Assembly (NCBI RefSeq): GCF_018614585.1
Contig: NZ_JAGGOI010000022.1
Span: 1-64,000 of the forward strand
Source: Streptomyces sp. ISL-1
GTDB taxonomy: Bacteria > Actinomycetota > Actinomycetes > Streptomycetales > Streptomycetaceae
Reading direction: 5' to 3'
DNA: 64,000 bases
The position numbers and the translations under genes are program-made. Under the pieces are notes generated by a model. The model was not told the origin of the DNA. It worked only from the letters and a program-made list of their open reading frames with translations, and searched no databases. Shown one piece after another: positions 1 to 7,404 of this stretch (position 1 is the first letter of the stretch; every line of letters begins with the position of its first letter).

Positions 1-2
1 GG

Positions 3-128
3 ATCATCAAGGTTCCCGAAGGGCTGCGCAAGGGACTGCTGGGGTTCCACTGGATGCCGCCGGTGCTGTGGACCGGCATCATCGGGATGCTCATCCTGAC
101 CCGCTGGTGGGACTTCTGGACCGGCTGA
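3..128 (+). CDS. C-terminal end of a membrane protein (partial)
   Basis: The window opens inside a reading frame that codes for 41 residues and stops with TGA at 126-128. The residues IIKVPEGLRKG are followed by a hydrophobic, tryptophan-rich stretch (WMPPVLWTGIIGMLILTRWW), which looks like the last transmembrane helix of an integral membrane protein. Too little is left to name a family. It converges on the rodlin gene and both read into a shared hairpin at 156-188. Confidence 0.6.
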   Translation: MIKVPEGLRKGLLGFHWMPPVLWTGIIGMLILTRWWDFWTG

Positions 129-155
129 CCCGGACAGTGGCGTACACAGACGCAG

Positions 156-188
156 CGAAGTCCCCGGCGACCGGCGCCGGGGACTTCG
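156..188. terminator. Bidirectional hairpin terminator
   Basis: A perfect 14-bp stem (156-169 with 175-188) and a 5-nt loop lie between the two convergent genes, as expected for a shared Streptomyces terminator without a U tract. Confidence 0.75.
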
Positions 189-203
189 GTCTGCTGCTCG
201 GAC

Positions 204-614
204 TCAGCCGTTGCTCTCGCCATTGCCCGACAGGACCGGGATGTTGCTGAGGACGTGCGACAGCGGCTCGTCGCCCTTGGCCTGGGTGGAGTTCTCGGTG
301 CACTGCTGGCTCTGCGGGGCCGAGAGGACCGGGATGTCCTGGACCGAGACCGGTACGACGCCGACGAGGGAGCCGACGTCGGCCTTGGCCGGAAGGCCGA
401 CGCAGGGCTTGTTGAGCGAGCCCTGGATGAGACCGATCTGCGGGCTCATGTCACCGAAGGTCTCGGAGTTGCCGAACGTCTGGACGGCGTCGTTTCCGCT
501 CTGCGACGTCGTACCGCCGTCGTCGCCGATGGCCATGGCCTGCGGTGCCATCGTCGCTCCCGCAGCCGCCACGGAAAGGGTAAGTGCCGCAGTCGTCATA
601 ACCTTCTTGAGCAT
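204..614 (-). CDS. Rodlin, spore/aerial hypha surface protein
   Basis: This 136-residue secreted protein matches the rodlin family (RdlA/RdlB), which organises chaplin fibrils into the rodlet layer on aerial hyphae and spores. A signal peptide spans about residues 1-28 and ends at AMA before IGDDGG. The family hallmarks DMSPQ, LNKPC, QDIPVLS and QQCTENSTQAK are all visible, with two cysteines (in LNKPC and QQC). It starts at ATG 614 behind AAGGA. It is divergent from a chaplin gene across a 276-bp region holding an 8-bp inverted repeat. Only one rodlin is seen here, while many species carry a pair. Expression during aerial growth is expected from the family and is not shown by the sequence. 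Confidence 0.93.
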   Translation of the reverse strand: MLKKVMTTAALTLSVAAAGATMAPQAMAIGDDGGTTSQSGNDAVQTFGNSETFGDMSPQIGLIQGSLNKPCVGLPAKADVGSLVGVVPVSVQDIPVLSAPQSQQCTENSTQAKGDEPLSHVLSNIPVLSGNGESNG

Positions 615-673
615 GTTCTGTCCTTCTGTTGCATGGTCGCGTGGTCGCGTCGATGCCCGCTACCGGAGCGCTT

Positions 674-705
674 GGAGAACCGAAGCGAGGAGAGATTGGT
701 TCTCC
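674..705. promoter_or_regulatory. Inverted repeat in rodlin-chaplin intergenic region
   Basis: GGAGAACC (674-681) and GGTTCTCC (698-705) form a perfect 8-bp inverted repeat with a 16-nt spacer, about 60-90 nt upstream of the rodlin start. It could be an operator or a transcribed hairpin. No regulator is identified. Confidence 0.4.
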
Positions 706-890
706 GGGTTCACTCGAATGGCCCGTACGACGAGGGCCAATAAGCGGATCACATGTCGCGCCGCCACCAGGGGCGTTGGGCCGAACAGGGGGTACCGGCG
801 CCTGTGGCCGTGTCATCTCCGGGGGGCAATCCGTTTCGATTCCTGTGAGCCCTATGTCGGGCAAACGACATCGAACAGAAAGTGCTATCC

Positions 891-1130
891 ATGAATTCTG
901 TCAAGAAGGCCGCCCTGGTTCTCGCCACCGCTGGTCTCGCTGCCGGATCCGCTGCCGGATCCGCCTTCGCCGACGCCGGCGCGACCGGCGTCGCCCAGAA
1001 CTCACCGGGTGCGCTGTCCGGCAACATGGCCTCGGTCCCGGTGCACCTGCCGGTCAACCTGTCGGGTAACAGCGTCAACGTCATCGGCGCCCTCAACCCG
1101 GCCTTCGGCAACATCGCGGCCAACGGCTGA
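891..1130 (+). CDS. chpE: Short chaplin, ChpE-like, without cysteines
   Basis: This is a 79-residue short chaplin: a signal peptide (about 1-27, ending SAFA) followed by one chaplin domain. Visible chaplin hallmarks are NSPGALSGN, VPVHLPVN, GNSVNVIG and LNPAFGN. The two cysteines that most chaplins use for an intramolecular disulfide are replaced by serine (NLSGNS) and alanine (GNIAAN), the pattern of ChpE. Chaplins assemble into amyloid-like, surface-active fibrils outside the cell. I chose ATG 891 over GTG 882 because AGAAAG sits about 8 nt before it. A strong hairpin follows at 1145-1182. It is divergent from the rodlin gene. Confidence 0.92.
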   Translation: MNSVKKAALVLATAGLAAGSAAGSAFADAGATGVAQNSPGALSGNMASVPVHLPVNLSGNSVNVIGALNPAFGNIAANG

Positions 1131-1144
1131 CGCTTCGCCGCAGC

Positions 1145-1182
1145 GGGGTGGTGTCACCGGTATCGGCCGGTGGCGCCACCCC
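1145..1182 (+). terminator. Terminator after the chaplin gene
   Basis: A 16-bp stem (1145-1160 with 1167-1182, one mismatch) with a 6-nt loop lies just 14 nt after the chaplin stop. Confidence 0.75.
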
Positions 1183-1216
1183 GGCATTGTGTCCCGACCT
1201 GGACGCCGCACACAAC

Positions 1217-1254
1217 GGCAGGGGGTGCAGCCGCCGGTGGCTGCACCCCCTGCC
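1217..1254. terminator. Second hairpin terminator between convergent genes
   Basis: A perfect 16-bp stem (1217-1232 with 1239-1254) and 6-nt loop sit before the 3' end of the minus-strand gene at 1280-1570, and most likely terminate it. Confidence 0.75.
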
Positions 1255-1279
1255 GAACGCGTTCTCGCAGAACGCCGGT

Positions 1280-1570
1280 TCAGCTGCCCAGCTCGACGCC
1301 ACCCAGCAGCGGGGTGACTTCGCCGGCCGCCCGGAGCACCCGCTGCCCAGTGTCGCCCTTGACGCCGTTGAGGCCGGTCGCGGTGTCGGCGACGGAGTTC
1401 ACCGCGGAACGCCCGTCGGCCAGGTCCAGGGCCGAGGCCGAGCCCAGGGTCTCAAGGCCGCCGTTGAGGCTCATGGGAGGCATGGGCGTCGTACTGGCGG
1501 CGAAGGCGGGAGAGGCTCCCATCGCCACGACGGAACCGGCAAAGATTGCGGCAACCCGCGAGTACTTCAT
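1280..1570 (-). CDS. Small secreted protein of unknown function
   Basis: A 96-residue protein with a clear signal peptide (MKYSRVAAIFAGSVVAMGAS, then PAFAA). The mature part is about 70 residues, rich in Gly, Ala, Leu and Val, with no cysteine. I chose ATG 1570 because GGGAAAGGG lies about 9 nt upstream; ATG 1579 would sit directly on that site. It is small, secreted and next to rodlin and chaplin genes, which suggests a cell-surface role, but it has no chaplin or rodlin signature and I do not recognise a family. It has its own hairpin terminator at 1217-1254. Confidence 0.7.
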   Translation of the reverse strand: MKYSRVAAIFAGSVVAMGASPAFAASTTPMPPMSLNGGLETLGSASALDLADGRSAVNSVADTATGLNGVKGDTGQRVLRAAGEVTPLLGGVELGS

Positions 1571-1671
1571 CTTTCGCATCCCTTTCCCCGGCCGCGTTCG
1601 TCGCGGCCGTCGTCATGGGTAACGAGTTCTGGCTGCGGTGGAAACCCCCGCATTCCACGGCATGGGCGGAA

Positions 1672-1935
1672 TCAGACCGGGTGGCGGTCATGGAGCCAGC
1701 CCCTGCGCTGAGGCGGCGGACCGGGGCGGCCGTCCGGATCGCCGACCGACTGCGCCGGATAGAGGACGAGTCGGCTCCACTCCATATCGGGCAGGCCCGG
1801 CAGCGTACGGTCGGCGGCGGCCCACTCCCGGACGAGCTGATCGTAGAGCGGGGTCACGGTGGGCGAACCCACCGGGTTCGGCACTGTGGCCGGCTGGATG
1901 CGCTGCCACCGGGCAGACGCGGTAGTTCTTGCCAT
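1672..1935 (-). CDS. Conserved hypothetical protein
   Basis: An 87-residue soluble protein with no signal peptide or membrane segment. The central part (VPNPVGSPTVTPLYDQLVRE, then WAAADRTLPG) has the codon bias and composition of a real Streptomyces protein, and resembles small conserved streptomycete hypotheticals I remember without a name. The C-terminal third is arginine/proline-rich and probably poorly conserved. No function can be assigned. It is divergent from the DUF5949-like gene at 2122. Confidence 0.55.
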   Translation of the reverse strand: MARTTASARWQRIQPATVPNPVGSPTVTPLYDQLVREWAAADRTLPGLPDMEWSRLVLYPAQSVGDPDGRPGPPPQRRGWLHDRHPV

Positions 1936-2121
1936 AAGTCGGCCAACGCGCGCCCGCGGGGCGAAGTCACTGCCGTGGCGCGGAGGTGGAGTACGGCGGG
2001 AACGTATTTCCGCCCGGTGCGGGGCACGGTGGGGAATTGCGGAACTGGCGGCTGACGCCTTCGGCCATGCAGGTGAATGGCGGAGGGGAAGGGGGTCGGC
2101 AGAGCACTAGGGTGCCGGACC

Positions 2122-2622
2122 ATGACCACAGCCAGCTCTTCCAAGAACGCCGTTCGGCGCAGCCAGTTGGGCACCCTTTCGGTGCTCGCATGGATCGGTG
2201 ACCCCGATGAAGGGCATGACATGCCCTATCTGCTCGCCTACTCCCTCGGCGACGGCGCCGACGGTGCGGACGCGGGGGAGGCGGCAGTGCGGGCGGTGAT
2301 CGAGGAGGTCGGGCTCTCGGCCGGCGGCGACATGGCCGACAGCACCCGCTCGTCCAGCTCCCCGATCAGGCTGCTCGTCGAAGGCGGCCGGGCGGTCCTC
2401 AACATGCCCTACCTGAGCGCTCAGTGCCCGGCCCCGCCGGAGTGGCTGCGTGCCGTGGAAGAGCGCGGTCATGCGCACCTCCTGATCGCCACCCGCCCCT
2501 GGCCGGAAGCGGTGCCCGGCAAGCCCGTCACAGAGGAGGCGCTCCAGTCCTTCCTCGGCGACGAGCGCACGCTCACCACCGCGGCCCATGTTCTGCTGCC
2601 GGTGAGCCAACTGCGCCGCTGA
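2122..2622 (+). CDS. DUF5949-like protein
   Basis: A 166-residue cytoplasmic protein that resembles the actinobacterial DUF5949 family, recognised from the opening LGTLSVLAWIGD, DEGHDMPYLLAYSLGD and the C-terminal LTTAAHVLLPVSQLRR. No catalytic motif is visible and the function is unknown. I chose ATG 2122, where the conserved part begins soon after. There is no good ribosome binding site, but TAGGGT (2108-2113) lies 8 nt before the start, compatible with a leaderless mRNA. A 12-bp hairpin follows at 2638-2673. Confidence 0.7.
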   Translation: MTTASSSKNAVRRSQLGTLSVLAWIGDPDEGHDMPYLLAYSLGDGADGADAGEAAVRAVIEEVGLSAGGDMADSTRSSSSPIRLLVEGGRAVLNMPYLSAQCPAPPEWLRAVEERGHAHLLIATRPWPEAVPGKPVTEEALQSFLGDERTLTTAAHVLLPVSQLRR

Positions 2623-2637
2623 CAGCCCCGGATACGA

Positions 2638-2673
2638 CTGCGGCCTCCCCCGGGCGATGGTGGGAGGCCGCAG
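2638..2673 (+). terminator. Hairpin terminator
   Basis: A 12-bp perfect stem (2638-2649 with 2662-2673) with a 12-nt loop lies 16 nt after the DUF5949-like stop codon. Confidence 0.65.
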
Positions 2674-2803
2674 GCGGTTCTCTTCGCGCGACGCGGTGCC
2701 CTGACCGGAATCCGTCCCTTGTCGACCGGGGCCGATCCCCTAACAATGCGCATGACAAGCCGAAGGAACCCTTCGGCCACAAGTCGCAAGAGGGGACCCC
2801 CAC

Positions 2804-3667
2804 ATGAACAAGCCTCTCGCCGGTGCTCTGCTCGTCCTCGGAATCCTCGGGGCGGGCACGGCGCCCGCGGTCGCGGCCGCCGGCCCGGACACGGCGTCGC
2901 ACGCCGCGACCACCGCTTCGCAGGTCGAGGCCAGAGCAGTCGACTTCGCCGGGACGGTGGCGCTCAGCAACTGTTCCGGATCGGTGGTGCGCATGCCGGC
3001 CTCGGAGCCCGACGACCCCGCCCTCGTACTCTCCAACGGGCACTGCATAGAGAGCGGCTTCCCGGCCGCGGGCGAGGTCATAGTCGACCAGCCGTCCAGT
3101 CGTAGTTTCGGACTGCTCAACTCGGCGGGCAGCAGGGTCGCGACGCTGCGGGCCGGCAAGATCGCGTACGCGACGATGACGGACACCGACGTCTCGCTGT
3201 ACCAACTCACCAGCACCTACCAGCAGATACAGAGCCGATACGGCATCAAGGCGCTGGAACTCAACGCCGCCCACCCGGTGCGGGGCGCCGCCATCAAGGT
3301 TGTCTCCGGCTACTGGAAGCGCATCTACAGCTGCGACATCGACGGCTTCGCGTACCGCCTCAAGGAGGGGGAGTGGACCTGGAAGGACTCGGTCCGCTAC
3401 ACCTCCAGCTGCAACACCATCGGCGGCACCTCGGGCTCGCCCGTCATCGACAACGCCACCGGGAAGGTCGTCGCCGTCAACAACACGGGCAATGAGGACG
3501 GCCTGCGCTGCACGGACAACAACCCGTGTGAGGTCGACGAGAACGGCACCGTCACTGTCCGTCCCGGGATCAACTACGCGCAGCAGACGTACGGGATAGT
3601 TCCGTGCGTAGGCCTCGACAACAAGATCGACCTGGGTCGGCCGGGCTGCGCGCTGCCGAAGCCGTGA
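2804..3667 (+). CDS. Secreted trypsin-like serine protease
   Basis: This 287-residue extracellular protease has a signal peptide (about 1-26) and an S1-type fold. The triad is visible as His80 in SNGHC, Asp129 in TDTDVSLYQL and Ser210 in GGTSGSPV. Cysteine pairs near the His (NCSG and HC), in the middle (SCDID, SSCN) and at the C-terminus suggest disulfide stabilisation. The short N-terminal segment before residue 45 could act as a propeptide. AGAGGGG gives a ribosome binding site, and a short 8-bp hairpin (2759-2777) lies in the leader. It is a single gene between the DUF5949-like gene and alkB. Substrate preference cannot be read from the sequence. Confidence 0.9.
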   Translation: MNKPLAGALLVLGILGAGTAPAVAAAGPDTASHAATTASQVEARAVDFAGTVALSNCSGSVVRMPASEPDDPALVLSNGHCIESGFPAAGEVIVDQPSSRSFGLLNSAGSRVATLRAGKIAYATMTDTDVSLYQLTSTYQQIQSRYGIKALELNAAHPVRGAAIKVVSGYWKRIYSCDIDGFAYRLKEGEWTWKDSVRYTSSCNTIGGTSGSPVIDNATGKVVAVNNTGNEDGLRCTDNNPCEVDENGTVTVRPGINYAQQTYGIVPCVGLDNKIDLGRPGCALPKP

Positions 3668-3710
3668 GCTGATTCGCCAGTACGTTCGATTGTCTGGTTA
3701 CTCTGGAGGT

Positions 3711-4340
3711 ATGGAAGCGCATCTCCAGGGTTCGCTCTTCGACCAGACCGACGAGATCCGGCTCGGCCCGCTGAGGGACGTACGGCGGACCGAGCTCGGG
3801 GACGGGGCGTGGATCGACGTTCTCCCCGGTTGGCTCGCCGGGGCGGACGCCCTCTTCGAGGAGCTCGCCACCGGGGTGCCGTGGCGGGCCGAGCGGCGGC
3901 AGATGTACGAGAACGTGGTGGCGGTGCCGCGGCTTCTCGCCTTCTACCGGGATGGGGATGCCCTCCCGCACTCCGTCCTGGACGAGGCCCGCGGTGCGCT
4001 TTGCGCGTATTACGCCGCCGAGCTCGGCGAGCCGTTCACCACGGCCGGGCTCTGCTACTACCGCGACGGCCGCGACAGCGTGGCCTGGCACGGCGACACC
4101 GTGGGGCGCGGCTCCCGCGAGGACACCATGGTCGCCATCCTGTCGGTCGGCGCCCCACGCGATCTGGTGCTGCGACCCCGCAGGGGCGGCCGCGCCCCGC
4201 TGCGCCGGCCGCTGGGGCACGGCGACCTGATCGTGATGGGCGGCTCCTGTCAGCGGACCTGGGAGCACGCCGTGCCGAAGACGGCGCGCGCCGTAGGGCC
4301 ACGCATCAGCATCCAGTTCCGGCCTGTGGGAGTGCGCTGA
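3711..4340 (+). CDS. alkB: AlkB-family Fe(II)/2-oxoglutarate dioxygenase
   Basis: A 209-residue protein of the AlkB family, which repairs alkylated bases in DNA or RNA by oxidative demethylation. The iron ligands are visible as His127-x-Asp129 (WHGDTVG) and His186 (WEHAVPK), and the 2-oxoglutarate-binding arginines lie in RISIQFR (Arg198 and Arg204). The nucleotide-recognition lid lies in the N-terminal half around WRAERRQMYENVV. ATG 3711 follows GGAGG at the right distance. The gene ends exactly where the convergent D-aminoacylase gene ends, with no spacer. No ada-type partner is adjacent. Confidence 0.9.
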   Translation: MEAHLQGSLFDQTDEIRLGPLRDVRRTELGDGAWIDVLPGWLAGADALFEELATGVPWRAERRQMYENVVAVPRLLAFYRDGDALPHSVLDEARGALCAYYAAELGEPFTTAGLCYYRDGRDSVAWHGDTVGRGSREDTMVAILSVGAPRDLVLRPRRGGRAPLRRPLGHGDLIVMGGSCQRTWEHAVPKTARAVGPRISIQFRPVGVR

Positions 4341-5954
4341 CTACGCGGAAGTGCGGTCCGCCCGGCGGACCGAGCGGCCGGCCAGTACGTCCGTACGCGA
4401 TCCGTCCTCGATCACGAACCTACCGTCGATCAGCACATGCGGGATGCCGACCGGCAGTGCCCGAGGGGCCTCGAAGGTCGAGCCGGCCGCGACCGTGTCC
4501 GGGTCGAACAGCACCAGGTCCGCGCGGTAGCCCTCGCGGACCAGGCCGCGGTCCGGCAGCCGCAGCCGTGCGGCCGGGCGGGAGGTGAGGTGGGCGACCG
4601 TCTCCTCCAGGGTGAGGATGCCCAGCTCCCTCGCGTACCGGCCGAGATAGTGCGGGAAAGTGCCGTACGCCCGCGGGTGCGGCTTGTCACCCTGCAGGAT
4701 GCCGTCGCTGCCGCCGGTGTGGACCCGGTGGCGCATGATCTGCCGGACGTTCTCCTCGTGGCCCACGTGCTGCAGGATCGTCGAGCCGAGGCGGTCGTCG
4801 ACGAGGAGACGGCGGGCGGTCACCCACGAGGCTTCGCCGCGCTGGGCGGCGGACTGCGCGATCGTCTTGCCGACGCAGCCCGCGAGCCCGGGGTCGCTCA
4901 CGCCCGAGATCTCGATCGTGTCCCACTCGACGGGCACGCCATGGCAGCCGTCCGCGCCGATCTCCTCCATGTGGTGGCGGATCCTCTCGGCGCTCTCGTC
5001 GTCCTTCAGGCGCGCGAGGACCGCCTCCGGGCCGCCCTCGCTCGCCCAGCTCGGCAGCAGCGCGACGAGGGTGGTGCAGCCGGGGGTGTACGGGTAGGTG
5101 TCGAGGCTGATGTCCGCGCCGGCGTCCAGCGCCTGGTCGAGGAGGGCGAGCAGATCCGGCGCCTTGCCCTTGTTCACGCCGAAGTTCATGGTGGCGTGGG
5201 CGAGATGGAGGGCGCAGCCGGCGTCGCGGGTGAGGGAGATCATCTCCTCGTACGCCTGCAGGGCGCCGGCGCCGTACGAGCGGTGGTGCGGGCAGTAATA
5301 GCCGTCGTAGTCGGCCACCACCCGGCACAGCTCGGTCAGTTCGCAGTCGCCCGCGTACATACCGGGGGTGTAGGTCAGGCCGGACGACATGCCGACCGCG
5401 CCCTGTTCCAGGCCGTCGGCGACGAGTTGCTTCATGCGGGTGAGCTCTTCGGCGGTCGCGGGGCGGTCGTCCCAGCCGACCACGTACATCCGGACGGTGC
5501 CCTGCGGAATGAGGTACGCGGCGTTGACCGCGATGCCGCGGTCGAGGCGGTCCAGGTACTCGCCGACCGTGCGCCAGTCGAAGTCGACGGAGGTGTCCCC
5601 GGGCGCACCGCCGTTCCAGCCGGTGATGGCCTTGCGGACCGCGTCCAGGGTGCGGTCGTCGACCGGCGCGTAGGAGATGCCGTCCTGGCCGAGGACTTCG
5701 AGGGTCACGCCCTGCGCGGCCTTCGCCTCGTGCGCCGGGTCGCGGAGCAGCGCGAGGTCGCTGTGCGCGTGCATGTCGATGAAGCCGGGGGACAGGGCGA
5801 GGCCGTGCGCGTCGAGGGTGCGTCCGGCGGACAGTGCGGGGTCGCCCTGGCGACGTATGGCAGCGATGCGGCCGCCGTCCAGGCCGACGTCCGCGCGGTA
5901 CGAGGGTCTGCCGGAGCCGTCGATGACGCGTGCCCCGCGGATGACGAGATCCAT
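4341..5954 (-). CDS. N-acyl-D-amino-acid deacylase (D-aminoacylase)
   Basis: A 537-residue amidohydrolase that removes the acyl group from N-acyl-D-amino acids. The N-terminal strand domain (MDLVIRGARVIDGSGRPS) is followed by the zinc-binding HAHSD (His62, His64). Later metal and active-site segments are visible as PHHRSYG, LHLAHATMN and GGSDGILQGDKPHPRAYG, and the C-terminal strands end with the typical DLVLFDPDTV. Length fits the family (about 480-550). It starts at ATG 5954, 11 nt after the D-amino acid deaminase stop, so the two are probably one operon. Together they would turn N-acyl-D-amino acids into free D-amino acids and then keto acids. Confidence 0.9.
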   Translation of the reverse strand: MDLVIRGARVIDGSGRPSYRADVGLDGGRIAAIRRQGDPALSAGRTLDAHGLALSPGFIDMHAHSDLALLRDPAHEAKAAQGVTLEVLGQDGISYAPVDDRTLDAVRKAITGWNGGAPGDTSVDFDWRTVGEYLDRLDRGIAVNAAYLIPQGTVRMYVVGWDDRPATAEELTRMKQLVADGLEQGAVGMSSGLTYTPGMYAGDCELTELCRVVADYDGYYCPHHRSYGAGALQAYEEMISLTRDAGCALHLAHATMNFGVNKGKAPDLLALLDQALDAGADISLDTYPYTPGCTTLVALLPSWASEGGPEAVLARLKDDESAERIRHHMEEIGADGCHGVPVEWDTIEISGVSDPGLAGCVGKTIAQSAAQRGEASWVTARRLLVDDRLGSTILQHVGHEENVRQIMRHRVHTGGSDGILQGDKPHPRAYGTFPHYLGRYARELGILTLEETVAHLTSRPAARLRLPDRGLVREGYRADLVLFDPDTVAAGSTFEAPRALPVGIPHVLIDGRFVIEDGSRTDVLAGRSVRRADRTSA

Positions 5955-5965
5955 GGCCCGGCCTC

Positions 5966-7261
5966 TCAGAAGAAGGTGCGGATGTAGTCGGTGACCGTGC
6001 CGTCGGCCTCGACCAGCGGGATCAGCTGCCACTTGTCGAAGCTCGTGCAGGGGTGGGACAGGCCCATGCCGATCCAGTCGCCGACCTCCAGGTCCGCGTC
6101 CGGTGTGGTGCGGACCCAGCCGTGCTGGTCGGACAGGCCGCTGACGGTGATACCGGCGGCCGGCCGGATCTCGCCGGTGCGGGCGTCGCGTACGACCTGC
6201 GCCTCGGGGAGATCGAGGTCGTACGCCGCGTCCCGTTTGCCCGCGTTGACGAAGGCCTGCTCCGGCGTGGGGCGGGAGACGACCTGTGCCCAGAGGCGGA
6301 AGGCCGGCTGGAGGGCGCCCTCGCCGGGCACGCGGTTGAAGGGGGTGAGGTGGCGGTAGTGGCCGTCGTCGTGCGAGACGTACGCGCCGGAGCGGAGCAA
6401 CTTCAGTACGGGGAGGGAGAGTTCGGGGATCTCGGCGAAGACGTCCGCGACCGCGTCGAACCAGGCGCTGCCGCCGGCGCTGACGACGATCTCCTCGGTC
6501 CTGGCCAGGGCGGCGAAGCGGCCGGCCTTGTCGAAGTCGGCCGCGAGCGAGACCAGGCGGTGCAGCCAGGCGCGGACGCGGTCGCCGTCGGCCTGCGGGA
6601 CCTCGCCCTCGTAGCCGGCGACGCCGACGAGGCGCAGGGCAGGGGCGCCGGCCACGGCGTCGGCGACGGCGGCGCAGTCGGCTTCGCTGCGGGCTCCGGT
6701 GCGGGCGGCCTCACCGGCGCCGAGTTCGACGACGACGTCGAGGGGGCGGGTGGCGCCCGCGGAACCGAGGGCATTGTCCATCAGCTCGACGCCGCGTACG
6801 GAGTCGACGTAACAGATGAAGCGGAAGTCGGGGTCGGCCTCCATCTCCTGCGCGATCCAGCGCAGCGCGGCGGGGTCGACGACCTCGTTGGCGAGGAAGA
6901 TCCGCTGGATGCCGTAGGCGCGGTAGACGCGGGCCTGGTGGGGCACGGCGGCGGTGATGCCCCAGGCGCCGTAGGCCAGTTGGCGGGCGAAGAGCTGGGG
7001 GGACATGGAGGTCTTGCCGTGTGGGGCGAAGGCGAGGCCGTGGCGCTCGGAGTACGTCTCCAGGAGGGCCAGGTTGTGCTCGACGGACTCGGCGGAGAGG
7101 GCGAGGACGGGGGTGGTGAAACCGCCGGTGAAGAGGTTGCGGCGCTCGGCGGCGAGGGCGCCGACGGTGAGGCCGGCGGACGCGGCGTCCGGAGGGAGCG
7201 CCTTGAAGCGGTGATCAACCGGTTCGTCGGCGAGTCGTCCGACTGCGTTGTCGGCTGCCAT
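5966..7261 (-). CDS. D-amino acid deaminase/aldolase, DSD1 and D-threonine aldolase type (PLP, zinc)
   Basis: A 431-residue fold-type III PLP enzyme with an alanine-racemase-like barrel. The PLP lysine is in APHGKTSMSP (Lys83). Near the C-terminus SHPCTSFDKW provides the His-x-Cys zinc ligands known from eukaryotic-type D-serine dehydratase, so deamination of D-serine or related D-amino acids is more likely than plain racemisation; D-threonine aldolase activity is an alternative. ATG 7261 follows AAGGAGG at ideal spacing. It is first in an operon with D-aminoacylase and faces the PfkB-IclR-RidA-GntP genes. The reaction would release reactive imines, which explains RidA in the same cluster. 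Confidence 0.85.
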   Translation of the reverse strand: MAADNAVGRLADEPVDHRFKALPPDAASAGLTVGALAAERRNLFTGGFTTPVLALSAESVEHNLALLETYSERHGLAFAPHGKTSMSPQLFARQLAYGAWGITAAVPHQARVYRAYGIQRIFLANEVVDPAALRWIAQEMEADPDFRFICYVDSVRGVELMDNALGSAGATRPLDVVVELGAGEAARTGARSEADCAAVADAVAGAPALRLVGVAGYEGEVPQADGDRVRAWLHRLVSLAADFDKAGRFAALARTEEIVVSAGGSAWFDAVADVFAEIPELSLPVLKLLRSGAYVSHDDGHYRHLTPFNRVPGEGALQPAFRLWAQVVSRPTPEQAFVNAGKRDAAYDLDLPEAQVVRDARTGEIRPAAGITVSGLSDQHGWVRTTPDADLEVGDWIGMGLSHPCTSFDKWQLIPLVEADGTVTDYIRTFF

Positions 7262-7288
7262 GGGGCCTCCTTGAGGTCGCCTGCCTTG

Positions 7289-7310
7289 GTTGCGTTGCAT
7301 TATGCGCAAC
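7289..7310. promoter_or_regulatory. Candidate IclR operator in divergent promoter
   Basis: GTTGCG (7289-7294) and CGCAAC (7305-7310) form a perfect 6-bp inverted repeat with a 10-nt centre, between the deaminase and kinase genes. Its position in the only divergent promoter of the cluster and the IclR gene nearby make it the likely operator. This is inference. Confidence 0.5.
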
Positions 7311-7404
7311 GGCCATTGCGTACTTCGCTTAGCGCTGTCTAACATCCGAGCCAACGCCGGGTCAATGATGTCCGGCGGCCGACCAATGAGGAGCTCGAGC
7401 GCTC

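Noticed and set aside
4437..5987. Long plus-strand frame opposite the D-aminoacylase gene
   Set aside because: A typical antisense frame of GC-rich DNA; the minus-strand gene has all family motifs.
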